From Rhizocola hellebori (lineage in GTDB: Bacteria > Actinomycetota > Actinomycetes > Mycobacteriales > Micromonosporaceae): a stretch of 64,000 nucleotides of DNA. Each line of letters begins with the position of its first letter. Within the stretch, counting starts at the first letter, position 1. Under the pieces are notes generated by a model. The model was given only the letters and a program-made list of their open reading frames with translations, did no database searches and was not told the DNA's origin. The position numbers and the translations under genes are program-made. The DNA lies in contig NZ_BONY01000045.1 in assembly GCF_016862955.1 (NCBI RefSeq), forward strand, positions 1 to 64,000, given 5' to 3'. Of this stretch, positions 1-8,128 are shown in pieces.

Positions 1-133
1 GGAGTGCGGGCCGACGGCGACGGGATGGCGAGGCTCCGTCCTGCTCAAACCAAGATCGAGCGGAAGGCTTTGCCAGGCAGCCAAGCCCACGAAGCAGGTC
101 AAGCGGCCTCGCGATCACCGATGTCCTACTGGA

Positions 134-1396
134 TCAACGATTTGCTCTGAGCACCGGGATTGCATCGCGATGCTTCGTGAGAGTTGCAAAATGTGCCTTA
201 CTGAGATAATCCTTGAGAATATCCCATTTAGACGCTATCCGAAGTGCTGCGTCAGCCGCACGATTCCTAGCCTCCTCGACACTCAAACCTGCCCGGACAG
301 CGAGCCGGTCAAAGCTCCTCGTCCCCACTTGTGAGAAGGCTCTGCTGCCGTTCAACTTCAGCCCAAGATCGTCTCCGGGAATGTAGAGAACAGTGGGTAG
401 CACGTCAAAGAGAGGGCTAAGCGACGGATTTCTCCCGTCCTTGTAGATGATGGCCCAATTCTTCAAATGAGCGTCACCATTACCAATGAGGGCGTTGAGA
501 ACGATCCTGTCGATGACATCGCCTATTGTTTGGCGACCACAAAGCTCCGCAAGCACATTAGCGATTGTGTCAAAATTGGCGCGGCTGTATTTGTAACGCT
601 CATCGGACGTCGGGATATCTAGCACCTGGGCAAGAACCTCTGCGTGAACGCGACGTCCGTCGGCCGCCCGATCAAACCGTTGAATCGCGTACGAGTCAGA
701 ATTGCTCGCTGTCACCCAGTCAGGTAGTCCAGGGACACCTTTAGCGGACAGTAGTTGGATATCCGGCACCGGAATCCCGACCGCGGCCGCTAGCGTAAGA
801 GATCCGAATTCTGCCTCAGGCACCCCGGTAAAGCCAGGCCTGTTATCAGGGAGCTTTAGGATCCAATCTCCTGCAGTCCCACGCGCCGGCAAAGTCAGAC
901 CGCGCTGCTTGTCCATTAAGACCGAAAACTTCAGCTGGACACCGGCGAGACTGAACTTGAACAACATTTCTGAGTCTGATGAAGGGTGCTGGCTCGCATG
1001 AGTGTCGTCACCTTCTTCGAGTTCGTCAGCAAACCCGACGCCTGCCTCCTCTATCACTCTGACGGCACCTGGAAGATCGTCGCCGCCCACTGTCTCAAGC
1101 AAGAAAAACTCACGAACCGGGTTAACATGCGCCGCGTCCGAGACCAGCGATCTCAGGTAGCCCTCTGGAAGCAGATGGGAGAACCAAGGCGGCAGAGCAA
1201 GCCGTTGGCTGGGCCTCCAACCGGGACCCCGCTCTTCGAATATCTGGCCAAGGACCGGCCTATTAACAGTTCCCCAATAGGACGCATATGTTTCGAATCG
1301 CGTAATCTCGTTGCTGTGGAGTAGCCGGCCAACGTCGACCCAACTTCCCGTCGGATCCATAAGTTGGACGCTCAAGACACGCACATTGGATGGCAT
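134..1396 (-). CDS. HipA-like serine/threonine kinase (type II toxin family)
   Basis: 420 aa with the full HipA architecture. The N-terminal subdomain carries LPPWFSHLLPEG (residues 68-79) and VGGDDLPGAV (103-112). The kinase part has LAGVQLKFSV (150-159), a probable ATP-binding lysine in WILKLP (K181), the catalytic loop GNGDAHLKN (305-313, D308) and a metal-binding LSPLFD (D331). All catalytic positions are present, so the enzyme looks active. Family members phosphorylate translation factors such as glutamyl-tRNA synthetase and cause growth arrest. The usual partner HipB (a small HTH antitoxin) is absent. Instead the ATG overlaps the stop of an upstream DUF262 gene by one base (TAATG), so the two are translationally coupled. 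Base composition is visibly AT-richer than the rest of the window, which suggests acquisition. Family assignment is firm; toxin function and target are inferred. Confidence 0.88.
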   Translation of the reverse strand: MPSNVRVLSVQLMDPTGSWVDVGRLLHSNEITRFETYASYWGTVNRPVLGQIFEERGPGWRPSQRLALPPWFSHLLPEGYLRSLVSDAAHVNPVREFFLLETVGGDDLPGAVRVIEEAGVGFADELEEGDDTHASQHPSSDSEMLFKFSLAGVQLKFSVLMDKQRGLTLPARGTAGDWILKLPDNRPGFTGVPEAEFGSLTLAAAVGIPVPDIQLLSAKGVPGLPDWVTASNSDSYAIQRFDRAADGRRVHAEVLAQVLDIPTSDERYKYSRANFDTIANVLAELCGRQTIGDVIDRIVLNALIGNGDAHLKNWAIIYKDGRNPSLSPLFDVLPTVLYIPGDDLGLKLNGSRAFSQVGTRSFDRLAVRAGLSVEEARNRAADAALRIASKWDILKDYLSKAHFATLTKHRDAIPVLRANR

Positions 1397-2991
1397 TATT
1401 GAGCATCCTCGTCGGACACGATCAAGGAGCCTATAGGACGTCGAATTACGCTCTTAGGATCGATTCGGCCAATCACGTAGCTGTTTACAAGTGCTACCAA
1501 TCCAGCGTCGCGAAAGCGAATGAACTCGGCGTTAAGTCCTTCACGCAGCAATTTTGCCATGTTCGCACCTATACCGTGGCTCAGGAGGATCGCTTCATCC
1601 TCAGCCCCTGTGGGTTTAGATCTACCTGGCCAAAAGCCTCGATTACCGAGCACGTTGTTTGGCCCGGGGACAAGTCGTCGGAGCGCCGCAACACCACGGT
1701 CTTCGATTACTTCAGCTAAGTTGATTGGCTGGCCGCTCAGATCCAGCGGTCGTAGCGAGGCTAAGGCCAGCATCGCAAGCTTGCCCGGTGCATCTCGCGT
1801 GGTGAAAGGCCCGAGATCCAATGACGGAGAATCATCCGAGACCTGCCGAAGAAGGTTAACGACCGCCGAGTATTCGTCTGGGGCGCGGTGGCTTTGCAGT
1901 TTGAACGGATTTACCGCAGCAACCGCTTGTCTAAGAGCAGGTGTTTGACCCTGCGAACCGAACCCATGCACGGTGCCACGCCATAGCCATTTTGCAAGCA
2001 ATCTCCGAACATAAGGGTCGGGATCAGGATGTAGGTAGAAGAATGCTCCAAGAACCGGGATCGGAAGCGTCGATGGCATCACTAGAAGGTGCGGTATTCC
2101 CTCCTCCCTCAGGAACTCGATCGTCTTCTGTAGCACCACCTCTGTCTTCTCGTACCACTCGGCAACGACCTCTGAGGCTTCAAATTCGCCATGCAGGTCG
2201 CGTTGAATATTTCCGCCTCTGATCGCGAGCAGGGTTTGCACGATCTTGTTCTCATCGAGCCGGCCAAAGCCTAGACGCGACAGGCCTTCTACGACGGTGC
2301 TTGGGCTAGTCGGGTCGGTATCGCTTGCGAACAGCGCGTGAAATATCTGTGTACGTCCAATTGGTTTGCCGGCGGAATTTACGCGGTCGAAGATTTGGCG
2401 GAGTAGATAGTCGTCTTCTGTCGCAACGGTGTATGTCGGTGCTTGATATTCGCGCAAGGCACCTGCCACGGCATCTGCGACGTCGAAGTCATCCGGCGTG
2501 AGATCTGCACCGTGTTCTCGAAGCCAGGCGAGCATTCGACGAGTTTCTATGGCCTCATACAGCGGGAGCCAGCTAGCTTGGGTCTTGCCTCGCTTTGCTT
2601 GGACGAAGCGTTGCGCTCGAAGATCAAAAAAGACCTCAAACCTATCGTCGACGCCTCGGATCGATGGGTTAAGCGCGCCAACGAGCGAAGTAATGCGCTG
2701 TTGTCCATCGACCACCCATAGGGCATCCGTTCTCTCTTTCACCTCGAATTCCAGCGGACCGAATGAGATCCGTTCGGCGGGAGCCCCATTCACCCAGAAC
2801 AGAAGCGTCCCAACCGGGAAACCGCGCCAGATGCTATCAAATAGGCTAAGAACGTCATCTGTATCCCACTGATAGTTTCGCTGGAATTTCGGTATCCGAA
2901 AACGCCCGGCTAGCGCACCTTCGACAATTGACGGAATATCGTAGGTCCCCGGTCTCGGCCTGTGGGGCAATTGGGCAGCTAGTTCAGGCAT
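1396..2991 (-). CDS. DUF262 (GmrS/ParB-like) domain protein, coupled to the HipA-like gene
   Basis: 531 aa. The start chosen is the ATG at 2991, preceded by AAGGA at good spacing; a longer reading frame to 3054 lacks support. The N-terminal DUF262 domain is clear: IPKFQRNYQW (residues 33-42) and VDGQQRITSL (94-103), the nucleotide-binding DGQQR signature of GmrSD-type and other phage-defence nucleases. I see no DUF1524 HNH nuclease motif in the C-terminal half, which ends in a region I do not recognise. It is the first gene of a two-gene unit with the HipA-like kinase (stop/start TAATG) and shares its AT-rich composition. Possible roles are an antitoxin or sensor for the kinase, or one half of a defence module. 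The function is unproven. Confidence 0.8.
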   Translation of the reverse strand: MPELAAQLPHRPRPGTYDIPSIVEGALAGRFRIPKFQRNYQWDTDDVLSLFDSIWRGFPVGTLLFWVNGAPAERISFGPLEFEVKERTDALWVVDGQQRITSLVGALNPSIRGVDDRFEVFFDLRAQRFVQAKRGKTQASWLPLYEAIETRRMLAWLREHGADLTPDDFDVADAVAGALREYQAPTYTVATEDDYLLRQIFDRVNSAGKPIGRTQIFHALFASDTDPTSPSTVVEGLSRLGFGRLDENKIVQTLLAIRGGNIQRDLHGEFEASEVVAEWYEKTEVVLQKTIEFLREEGIPHLLVMPSTLPIPVLGAFFYLHPDPDPYVRRLLAKWLWRGTVHGFGSQGQTPALRQAVAAVNPFKLQSHRAPDEYSAVVNLLRQVSDDSPSLDLGPFTTRDAPGKLAMLALASLRPLDLSGQPINLAEVIEDRGVAALRRLVPGPNNVLGNRGFWPGRSKPTGAEDEAILLSHGIGANMAKLLREGLNAEFIRFRDAGLVALVNSYVIGRIDPKSVIRRPIGSLIVSDEDAQ

Positions 2992-3277
2992 CAAAGTCCT
3001 TCGCCGTATACGAGGAATGCGAGCATTCCATCTAATGATGCCAGCTGGCGACATCTGAGTCTTGGAGGCACCGTCCGACGTCTGGGACGGACACGCCTTC
3101 GTCCGCTCTCGGACTGGACACCCGCTTCGTCCAACCAGGCAAGATCAGAACGTGCGATGGACGTGCGACAACGCGCGGTCAACTGGGGACAACGCCGGCC
3201 AACCACGGGCACTCTGTGATTGACAGCGGAGAAGGTGAAACCGTTGAGGCGTAAGGCAAAGAGCCTGGGTGTGAAAG
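2992..3277. other. Intergenic junction between accessory pair and tRNA-Val
   Basis: About 290 bp without a convincing gene. It separates the start of the DUF262 gene from the 3' end of tRNA-Val and must hold the promoter of the accessory pair. Composition shifts across it from AT-richer to the high-GC host background. I see no integrase gene and could not identify a duplicated tRNA 3' end inside the window. Confidence 0.4.
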
Positions 3278-3349
3278 TGGGCGCGACAGGGTTCGAACCT
3301 GTGACCCTCCGCTTGTAAGGCGGATGCTCTTCCGCTGAGCTACGCGCCC
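3278..3349 (-). tRNA. tRNA-Val (anticodon UAC)
   Basis: The minus strand folds into a complete 72-nt cloverleaf. The acceptor stem is GGGCGCG/CGCGCCC, the D-arm stem GCTC/GAGC and the anticodon stem TCCGC/GCGGA, with loop CTTACAA giving anticodon UAC (valine, GUA codon). The T arm is ACAGG-TTCGAAC-CCTGT, followed by discriminator A at 3278. CCA is not encoded. The 3' end faces the HipA/DUF262 pair, the orientation expected for island integration at a tRNA 3' end. Confidence 0.95.
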
Positions 3350-3407
3350 GCAGTGCAGGCCGGACAGCCCGCACGACCGGGCCATCCTACCTGTCAGCCG
3401 GGTGGGT

Positions 3408-3863
3408 TCAGATGGCGGCCAGCTCCTTGCGCCAGTTGTCCTGGTCACGGGCGCCGGTGAGGCTCACCTCGGCGAACCTCACCGTGCCTGCGCGGTCGAT
3501 GATGAAGGTTGCGCGCAGGGCGCAGCCTTTCTCTTCGTTGAGGACGCCGTAGGCCTGAGCCACGGCGCCGTGCGGCCAGAAGTCGGCGAGCAGGGGGAAC
3601 TCGTACCGCTGCTGGTCCGCCCAGACTTTGTGGGCGAAGACTGAGTCGACGCTGATCGACAGAACCTGCGTCGAATCGTTCACGAAGTCGTTGAGGTTGT
3701 CGCGGATCGCGCAGAGTTCACCTTGGCAGGTGCCGGTGAAGGCGTACGGGTAGAAGACCAGGACCACGTTCTTCGAGCCGCGGAACTCCGAGAGGCGGAC
3801 CTCTTGGTTGTTTTGGTCTCGAAGCAGGAAGTCTGGCGCCTGCGCACCTACGTCGATCAGCAC
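3408..3863 (-). CDS. ahpE: Peroxiredoxin, AhpE family
   Basis: 151 aa thioredoxin-fold peroxidase closely resembling mycobacterial AhpE in length and sequence (for example ADFWPHGAVAQAYGVLNEE, residues 93-111). It reduces hydroperoxides and peroxynitrite in the cytoplasm through the peroxidatic cysteine C46 in FTGTCQGEL. A second cysteine follows at C51. Mycobacterial AhpE has no cysteine there and acts as a 1-Cys enzyme, whereas the C-x4-C arrangement matches E. coli BCP-type atypical 2-Cys enzymes. It is the last gene on this strand, 13 bp downstream of the DUF3052 gene, a pairing common in actinomycetes near aceE. Confidence 0.9.
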   Translation of the reverse strand: MLIDVGAQAPDFLLRDQNNQEVRLSEFRGSKNVVLVFYPYAFTGTCQGELCAIRDNLNDFVNDSTQVLSISVDSVFAHKVWADQQRYEFPLLADFWPHGAVAQAYGVLNEEKGCALRATFIIDRAGTVRFAEVSLTGARDQDNWRKELAAI

Positions 3864-3876
3864 GAAAGTCAGCCTA

Positions 3877-4323
3877 TCAGCGCTTCGATCGGGCGGCTTT
3901 CGGCGCGACGAGGCGTGTGGCGCTCCAGTCGGGGCCGGCGCTGACGGTGGAGGTCGAGGCCAGGCCGGCCGTGGGGGCGGCCTCCGCGATCTCGCTGGGC
4001 TCCACGTGGCCGCTGCGGCCGGCTTTGGGGGTGAGTAGCCACACCACTCCGTTGTCGGCCAGCGGGACGATGGCGTCGACGAGGAGGTCTACCAGGTCGC
4101 CGTCGTCTTCTCTGTACCAAACCAGTACCGCGTCAACGACCTCATCGGTGTCCTCATCCACCAGGTCGGACTCGGCAGCGTCGGCCAGGGCGTCACGAAG
4201 ATCATGATCGACGTCTTCGTCGTATCCCATCTCCATGACCACCATGCCCGCCTCTATGCCGAACCGGGCGCCCTGACCAGCGGTCGCGTTCACTGCAGCC
4301 TTCCTCCTTACTGGAGTGTCCAT
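3877..4323 (-). CDS. DUF3052 family protein
   Basis: 148 aa, acidic, no signal peptide or membrane segment. It matches the actinobacterial DUF3052 family, with an N-terminal stretch around GIEAGMVVMEMGYDED (residues 22-37) and NGVVWLLTPKAGRSGHV (91-107) followed by a variable tail. The function is unknown. It is followed by ahpE on the same strand at 13 bp, so the two are probably co-transcribed. In many actinomycetes this pair sits next to aceE; here aceE lies 7 kb away, with the E1/ABC/MuiA genes between them. Confidence 0.8.
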   Translation of the reverse strand: MDTPVRRKAAVNATAGQGARFGIEAGMVVMEMGYDEDVDHDLRDALADAAESDLVDEDTDEVVDAVLVWYREDDGDLVDLLVDAIVPLADNGVVWLLTPKAGRSGHVEPSEIAEAAPTAGLASTSTVSAGPDWSATRLVAPKAARSKR

Positions 4324-4420
4324 CTAGGTACAAGCGTAGGGCCTGACACACCCGACGCGCGTAGTTCACACAGTTCTAGCGCTTAGCGCAAGTGGCTCAC
4401 CGGGCGGGTCCGGCAAAACT

Positions 4421-6688
4421 CTACGAACCGAGCAGAGTTCGGGCGGCTCGTTCGATGTCCGCCTCCCCCACCAGGACATGTGCTGTCGCCGGGCCGAGCG
4501 GCAAAAACGTGTCCACGGCGGCTATCCGGCGCACCGAGCCTACATACCCGGCGTCGACGAGGGAGGCGATCACGCCTTCGGCCACGCCGCCGGTGCGTCG
4601 GGTCTCGTCGACGACCAGGACCCGCTCGGTGGCGGACGCCTCGCGGATCAGGTCGGCGATCGGCAGCGGCGACAGCCAGCGCAGGTCGACGACGCGGCTG
4701 CCGATGCCGTCTTCGGCCAGGCGGGCGGCGACGCGAAGGGACATCCGCACCCCGTTGCCGAAGGTGACTATGGTGAGCTGGTCGGCTTGCCCGTGCGGGT
4801 AGACGCGGGCGCGCCCGACCGGGGCGTGCGTGTCGCCCCACATCCCCGGCGGCGTGTACCGGGAAAGCCATCCCCCGTCGCCGGTCTGGTGCAGGTCACG
4901 GGTGTGGTACAGGGCGATGGGCTCGAGGAAGACGCTGACCGTGCCGTCGACCTCGGCGGCGGCGATGCAGGTGCGCAGCATGTCGGCGGCGTCGTCGGCC
5001 CGCGAGGGCACCGCGATGACGAGCCCTGGGATGTCGCGCAGGACGGCGACGGAGTGGTCGTTGTGGAAGTGTCCGCCGAATCCCTGCTGGTAGGCCAGCC
5101 CGGCGATGCGCACCACCATCGGGTTGCGGTATTTGCCCGAGGAGAAGAAGCGCAGGCTGGCCGCCTCGCCCCGCAGCTGGTCCTCGGCGTTGTGCAGATA
5201 CGCCAGGTACTGGATCTCCGGGATCGGCAGCAGCCCGCCGACCCCAGCGCCCAGGCTGAGGCCGAGGATGGACGTCTCGTCCAGGAGGGTGTCGAAGACA
5301 CGGGCCGGGCCGAAGCGGTCGCGCAGGCCCTTGGTGACCCCGTAGACGCCACCTTTGCGGGCCACGTCCTCGCCGAACACGAGCGACTGCGGGTGGCACA
5401 GCATGACGTCGGTGAGCGCTGCGTTGATGGTCTGGGCCAGGGTGAGCGGGTCGCCTTTCTCGGGCAGGCGCCCGCTGAAGGCGCGTTCGCGGGCGGCGGC
5501 GAGCGCTCCAGCGGCCCGGTCGCCCGATTTGGTGACCGTGGTGACGACCCGGACCGGGCGGCGCGGAGCGAGCGGAGCGACGACTTCGGCCGCGGTGTTG
5601 AGTTTGGGTTCGTGGCGAACCTGCTCAGCCGCCTGGGTGACCCGCCAGCCGATCTCGTCGTAGCGGCTCAGCAACTGCATGGGTGTGGCGACACCCGAGT
5701 CGACGAGCATCTTGGCGGTGGCCAGCAACGGGTCGAGGGCGAGGTCGTGCTCGATTTCGGCGGTGGTGCGGTAGGCCTGTTCGGCGTCGGCTCCGGCGTG
5801 GCCCATCAGCCGCACGGTGCGCAGGTGCAGCACGGCCGGGCGCCGGTGGCGGCGGGTCCAGGCCACGGCGGAACGGGCCACCGCGTAGGTCTCGGCGAGG
5901 TCGCAGCCGTCGGCGTAGTAGTAGCGAAGCCCGGGACGCGACTTGAGCACCGCGCCGACCCAGCCGTTGGGGCTGCGCACGCTGATGCCCAGGCCGTTGT
6001 CCTCGCAGACGAAGAGCAGGGGCAGCCGCAGGCCGGTGAAGTCGGCCCAGCCGACCGTGTTGAAGGCCGCGGTGGCGCTGGCGTGGTTGACCGACGCGTC
6101 GCCGAAGGAGCAGACCGCGATGGCGTCACGCGGCCAGTCCACCTTGATCAATGGCTTGTCTAGTTTGGACAGACGGTTGCGCTCGATGGCGAAGGCGAGC
6201 CCCACCGCGCGGGGCAGGTGGGAGGCGATCGTCGAGGTGGTGGGGATGATGTGCAGATCGGGGTGGCCGAAGACCTTGTGCCGCCCACCCGAAATCGGGT
6301 CGGTGGCCGCGGCGACCACTCCGCGCAGCACGTCGCGAATCGGGTCGACCTTCGCCTCGGCGAGCTGACCGGCCCGGGCGCAGTAGAACGCGCCCGATCG
6401 GTAGTGCAGCAGCGCGGGATCGGTGGGCCGCAGGGCGGCGGCCACCGCCGCGTTGCCCTCGTGGCCGGCCGAGGAGATCGTGTAGTAGCCCGCGTCGTTG
6501 GCGCGCAACCGGCGCGCGGTCAGGTCGAGGTGACGGCTGGTGAGCTGCGCGTCGAAGAGTTCAAGCGCCCGTGCCCCGGTCAGGCCGCTGTCCGGCCTGA
6601 TGTTCGCCTGCGGATCGCCTTGCTGTTCGGCAGGCCGCCACTGGGACAGGATGCGGCGAAGGCGTTCGTCCGGATTGGGCTCGGTCAC
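4421..6688 (-). CDS. Fused 2-oxoacid dehydrogenase E1 (alpha + beta), branched-chain/pyruvate type
   Basis: 755 aa from the GTG at 6688; the longer frame to 6832 runs over the divergent regulator and its promoter. Residues 40-400 are an E1-alpha domain with the thiamine diphosphate motif GDAS (196-199) and CEDN (228-231). From about residue 415 to the end is an E1-beta/transketolase domain with FGEDVARKGGVYGVTKGL and a C-terminal transketolase part. The enzyme would decarboxylate a 2-oxoacid (probably branched-chain) and acylate a lipoyl E2. No E2 or E3 gene lies beside it, so it must use components encoded elsewhere. It is transcribed divergently from a GbsR/MarR-type gene with a repeated operator between them. 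Confidence 0.85.
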   Translation of the reverse strand: MTEPNPDERLRRILSQWRPAEQQGDPQANIRPDSGLTGARALELFDAQLTSRHLDLTARRLRANDAGYYTISSAGHEGNAAVAAALRPTDPALLHYRSGAFYCARAGQLAEAKVDPIRDVLRGVVAAATDPISGGRHKVFGHPDLHIIPTTSTIASHLPRAVGLAFAIERNRLSKLDKPLIKVDWPRDAIAVCSFGDASVNHASATAAFNTVGWADFTGLRLPLLFVCEDNGLGISVRSPNGWVGAVLKSRPGLRYYYADGCDLAETYAVARSAVAWTRRHRRPAVLHLRTVRLMGHAGADAEQAYRTTAEIEHDLALDPLLATAKMLVDSGVATPMQLLSRYDEIGWRVTQAAEQVRHEPKLNTAAEVVAPLAPRRPVRVVTTVTKSGDRAAGALAAARERAFSGRLPEKGDPLTLAQTINAALTDVMLCHPQSLVFGEDVARKGGVYGVTKGLRDRFGPARVFDTLLDETSILGLSLGAGVGGLLPIPEIQYLAYLHNAEDQLRGEAASLRFFSSGKYRNPMVVRIAGLAYQQGFGGHFHNDHSVAVLRDIPGLVIAVPSRADDAADMLRTCIAAAEVDGTVSVFLEPIALYHTRDLHQTGDGGWLSRYTPPGMWGDTHAPVGRARVYPHGQADQLTIVTFGNGVRMSLRVAARLAEDGIGSRVVDLRWLSPLPIADLIREASATERVLVVDETRRTGGVAEGVIASLVDAGYVGSVRRIAAVDTFLPLGPATAHVLVGEADIERAARTLLGS

Positions 6689-6741
6689 GCACGACACTAT
6701 GACCGAAAGTGACCGGCAACGGCCACTTCCCAAGTTGTGGT

Positions 6742-6766
6742 AACGTTCAGAACGTTCTAAACGTTC
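6742..6766. promoter_or_regulatory. Three 9-bp-spaced AACGTTC repeats, candidate operator
   Basis: Three copies of AACGTTC begin at 6742, 6751 and 6760, exactly 9 bp apart. The middle one lies inside the perfect palindrome AGAACGTTCT (6749-6758). The array sits between the divergent E1 gene and the GbsR/MarR regulator gene, ending just before the regulator's GGAG ribosome-binding site (6767-6770). This placement fits autoregulation, with possible control of the E1 gene. Binding is inferred. Confidence 0.6.
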
Positions 6767-6776
6767 GGAGTCTACG

Positions 6777-7232
6777 GTGAAGGAAAGACAGTTCGCCGAC
6801 GAGGTTGGCGTGTTGCTGGCGGGCATGGGCATGCCTCCCGCCTACGGCAGATTGCTTGGCTGGCTGCTGATCTGCGATCCACCACAGCAGACGAGCGCTC
6901 AGCTGGGCGAGGCGCTGGGCCTGTCGAAAGGCTCGGTCAGCTCGGGCATGCGCATGCTGGAGCGGTCCGACATGGTGCAGCGCGTGCCCACCCCGGGCCG
7001 GGGCCACGCCTACGAGATGCTGCCCGATGCGCTGGTCCGGGCCACCGACCCCGCGGTCAAGTTCGCCTTCATGCGCGACGTCATGCAACGAGGCCTCTCC
7101 CTGCTCGATGAGAACGAATCCACTAGGGCGGAAAGGCTTCGGGTTTCCCGGGACTTCTACGGCTTCATCGCCGAGAAGCTCCCGTCCCTGATGGAGGAGT
7201 TCCGTCAGAAACACCTGAGAAAGGATCAGTGA
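6777..7232 (+). CDS. GbsR/MarR-family winged-helix transcriptional regulator
   Basis: 151 aa from a GTG preceded by GGAG at 6767-6770. The winged-helix DNA-binding segment is about residues 37-70, with LSKGSVSSGMRMLERSDMV as recognition helix and wing lead-in, followed by a helical C-terminal dimerisation region. The family usually represses nearby transport or osmoprotectant genes. Its stop overlaps the start of the ABC ATPase gene (TGATG), so it forms one operon with the exporter and most likely controls it. Three AACGTTC repeats upstream are the likely binding site. The inducer is unknown. Confidence 0.85.
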   Translation: MKERQFADEVGVLLAGMGMPPAYGRLLGWLLICDPPQQTSAQLGEALGLSKGSVSSGMRMLERSDMVQRVPTPGRGHAYEMLPDALVRATDPAVKFAFMRDVMQRGLSLLDENESTRAERLRVSRDFYGFIAEKLPSLMEEFRQKHLRKDQ

Positions 7233-8128
7233 TGGCTACCACCCCGGCCATCCAGACCGAGGCGCTCGTCAAGCGCTACGGCCGAAGCGGCGCAACGGCT
7301 TTGAAGGGCCTCGACCTCACCGTGGGCGAGGGCGAAGTCTTCGGCTTCCTCGGCCCCAACGGCGCCGGCAAGAGCACCACCATCCGCCTGCTGCTCGACC
7401 TCATCCGTCCCACCTCGGGCACCGTGCGGGTGCTCGGTGTCGACCCGCGCTCCTCCCACGAGCTGCGCGGCAAGCTGGGCTACCTGGCTGGAGACTTCGT
7501 CGTCAACGGCCGCCAGACCGGACGCGAGCTGCTGGACTACCTGGGCGATCTGCGCGGTGGTGTGCCGCGCCAGCGCATCGACGAGCTCGCGGCTGCCTTG
7601 GACCTGGATCTGAGCAGGAGGATCGGTACCCTGTCAAAAGGAAACCGGCAAAAGGTCGGTGTGGTGCAAGCGTTCATGCACCGGCCGCCGCTGCTGGTGC
7701 TCGACGAGCCGACCAGCGGCCTGGACCCGTTCCTGCAGCAGCAGTTCGTCGAGCTGGTGCGCGAGGCTTCCGGCAACGGCCAGACCGTCTTTATGTCCTC
7801 GCACGTGATGAGCGAGGTGCAGCAGACCTGTCACCGGGTCGGCATCATCCGCGACGGCACGCTGGTGGCCGTCGAGGACATCGACGACCTGCGCAAGCGA
7901 GCTGTCCGCAAGGTCGAGGTGGTCTTCGGCAGCCCTCCCGGCCTCGATCAGATCGCGGGGCTGCAAGAGCCGAGCCTCACCGGAAACGTCTTGCGGGGCA
8001 GGCTTTCCGGCGACGCCGACGCCTTCATCAAGTCGATCGCCGGCTTCCACGTCACCGATATCGTCAGCGAAGAACCCGAGCTGGAAGAGCTCTTCTTCAC
8101 CTACTACGCCCACCCCCAGGAGGCGTGA
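7229..8128 (+). CDS. ABC exporter ATP-binding protein
   Basis: 299 aa (GTG 7229 or ATG 7232). All nucleotide-binding motifs are present: Walker A GPNGAGKST near residue 43, signature LSKGNRQK, Walker B LLVLDEPTSGLD, and the H-loop in MSSHVMSE. A C-terminal extension of about 80 residues is typical of drug/bacitracin-type ABC-2 exporters. It is coupled to the regulator upstream and overlaps the permease gene by four bases downstream, so it is the energising subunit of a two-gene exporter. The substrate cannot be read from the sequence; drug, peptide or lipid efflux is most likely. Confidence 0.9.
   Translation: MMATTPAIQTEALVKRYGRSGATALKGLDLTVGEGEVFGFLGPNGAGKSTTIRLLLDLIRPTSGTVRVLGVDPRSSHELRGKLGYLAGDFVVNGRQTGRELLDYLGDLRGGVPRQRIDELAAALDLDLSRRIGTLSKGNRQKVGVVQAFMHRPPLLVLDEPTSGLDPFLQQQFVELVREASGNGQTVFMSSHVMSEVQQTCHRVGIIRDGTLVAVEDIDDLRKRAVRKVEVVFGSPPGLDQIAGLQEPSLTGNVLRGRLSGDADAFIKSIAGFHVTDIVSEEPELEELFFTYYAHPQEA

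Noticed and set aside
1-150. Open plus-strand frame ending at TGA 148-150
   Set aside because: No start visible and no recognised motif; it overlaps the HipA 3' end. It could be the end of a gene outside the window, but that cannot be supported.
134-1396. Standard HipBA toxin-antitoxin system
   Set aside because: No HipB-like HTH gene lies on either side of the kinase gene; the coupled gene is a DUF262 protein.
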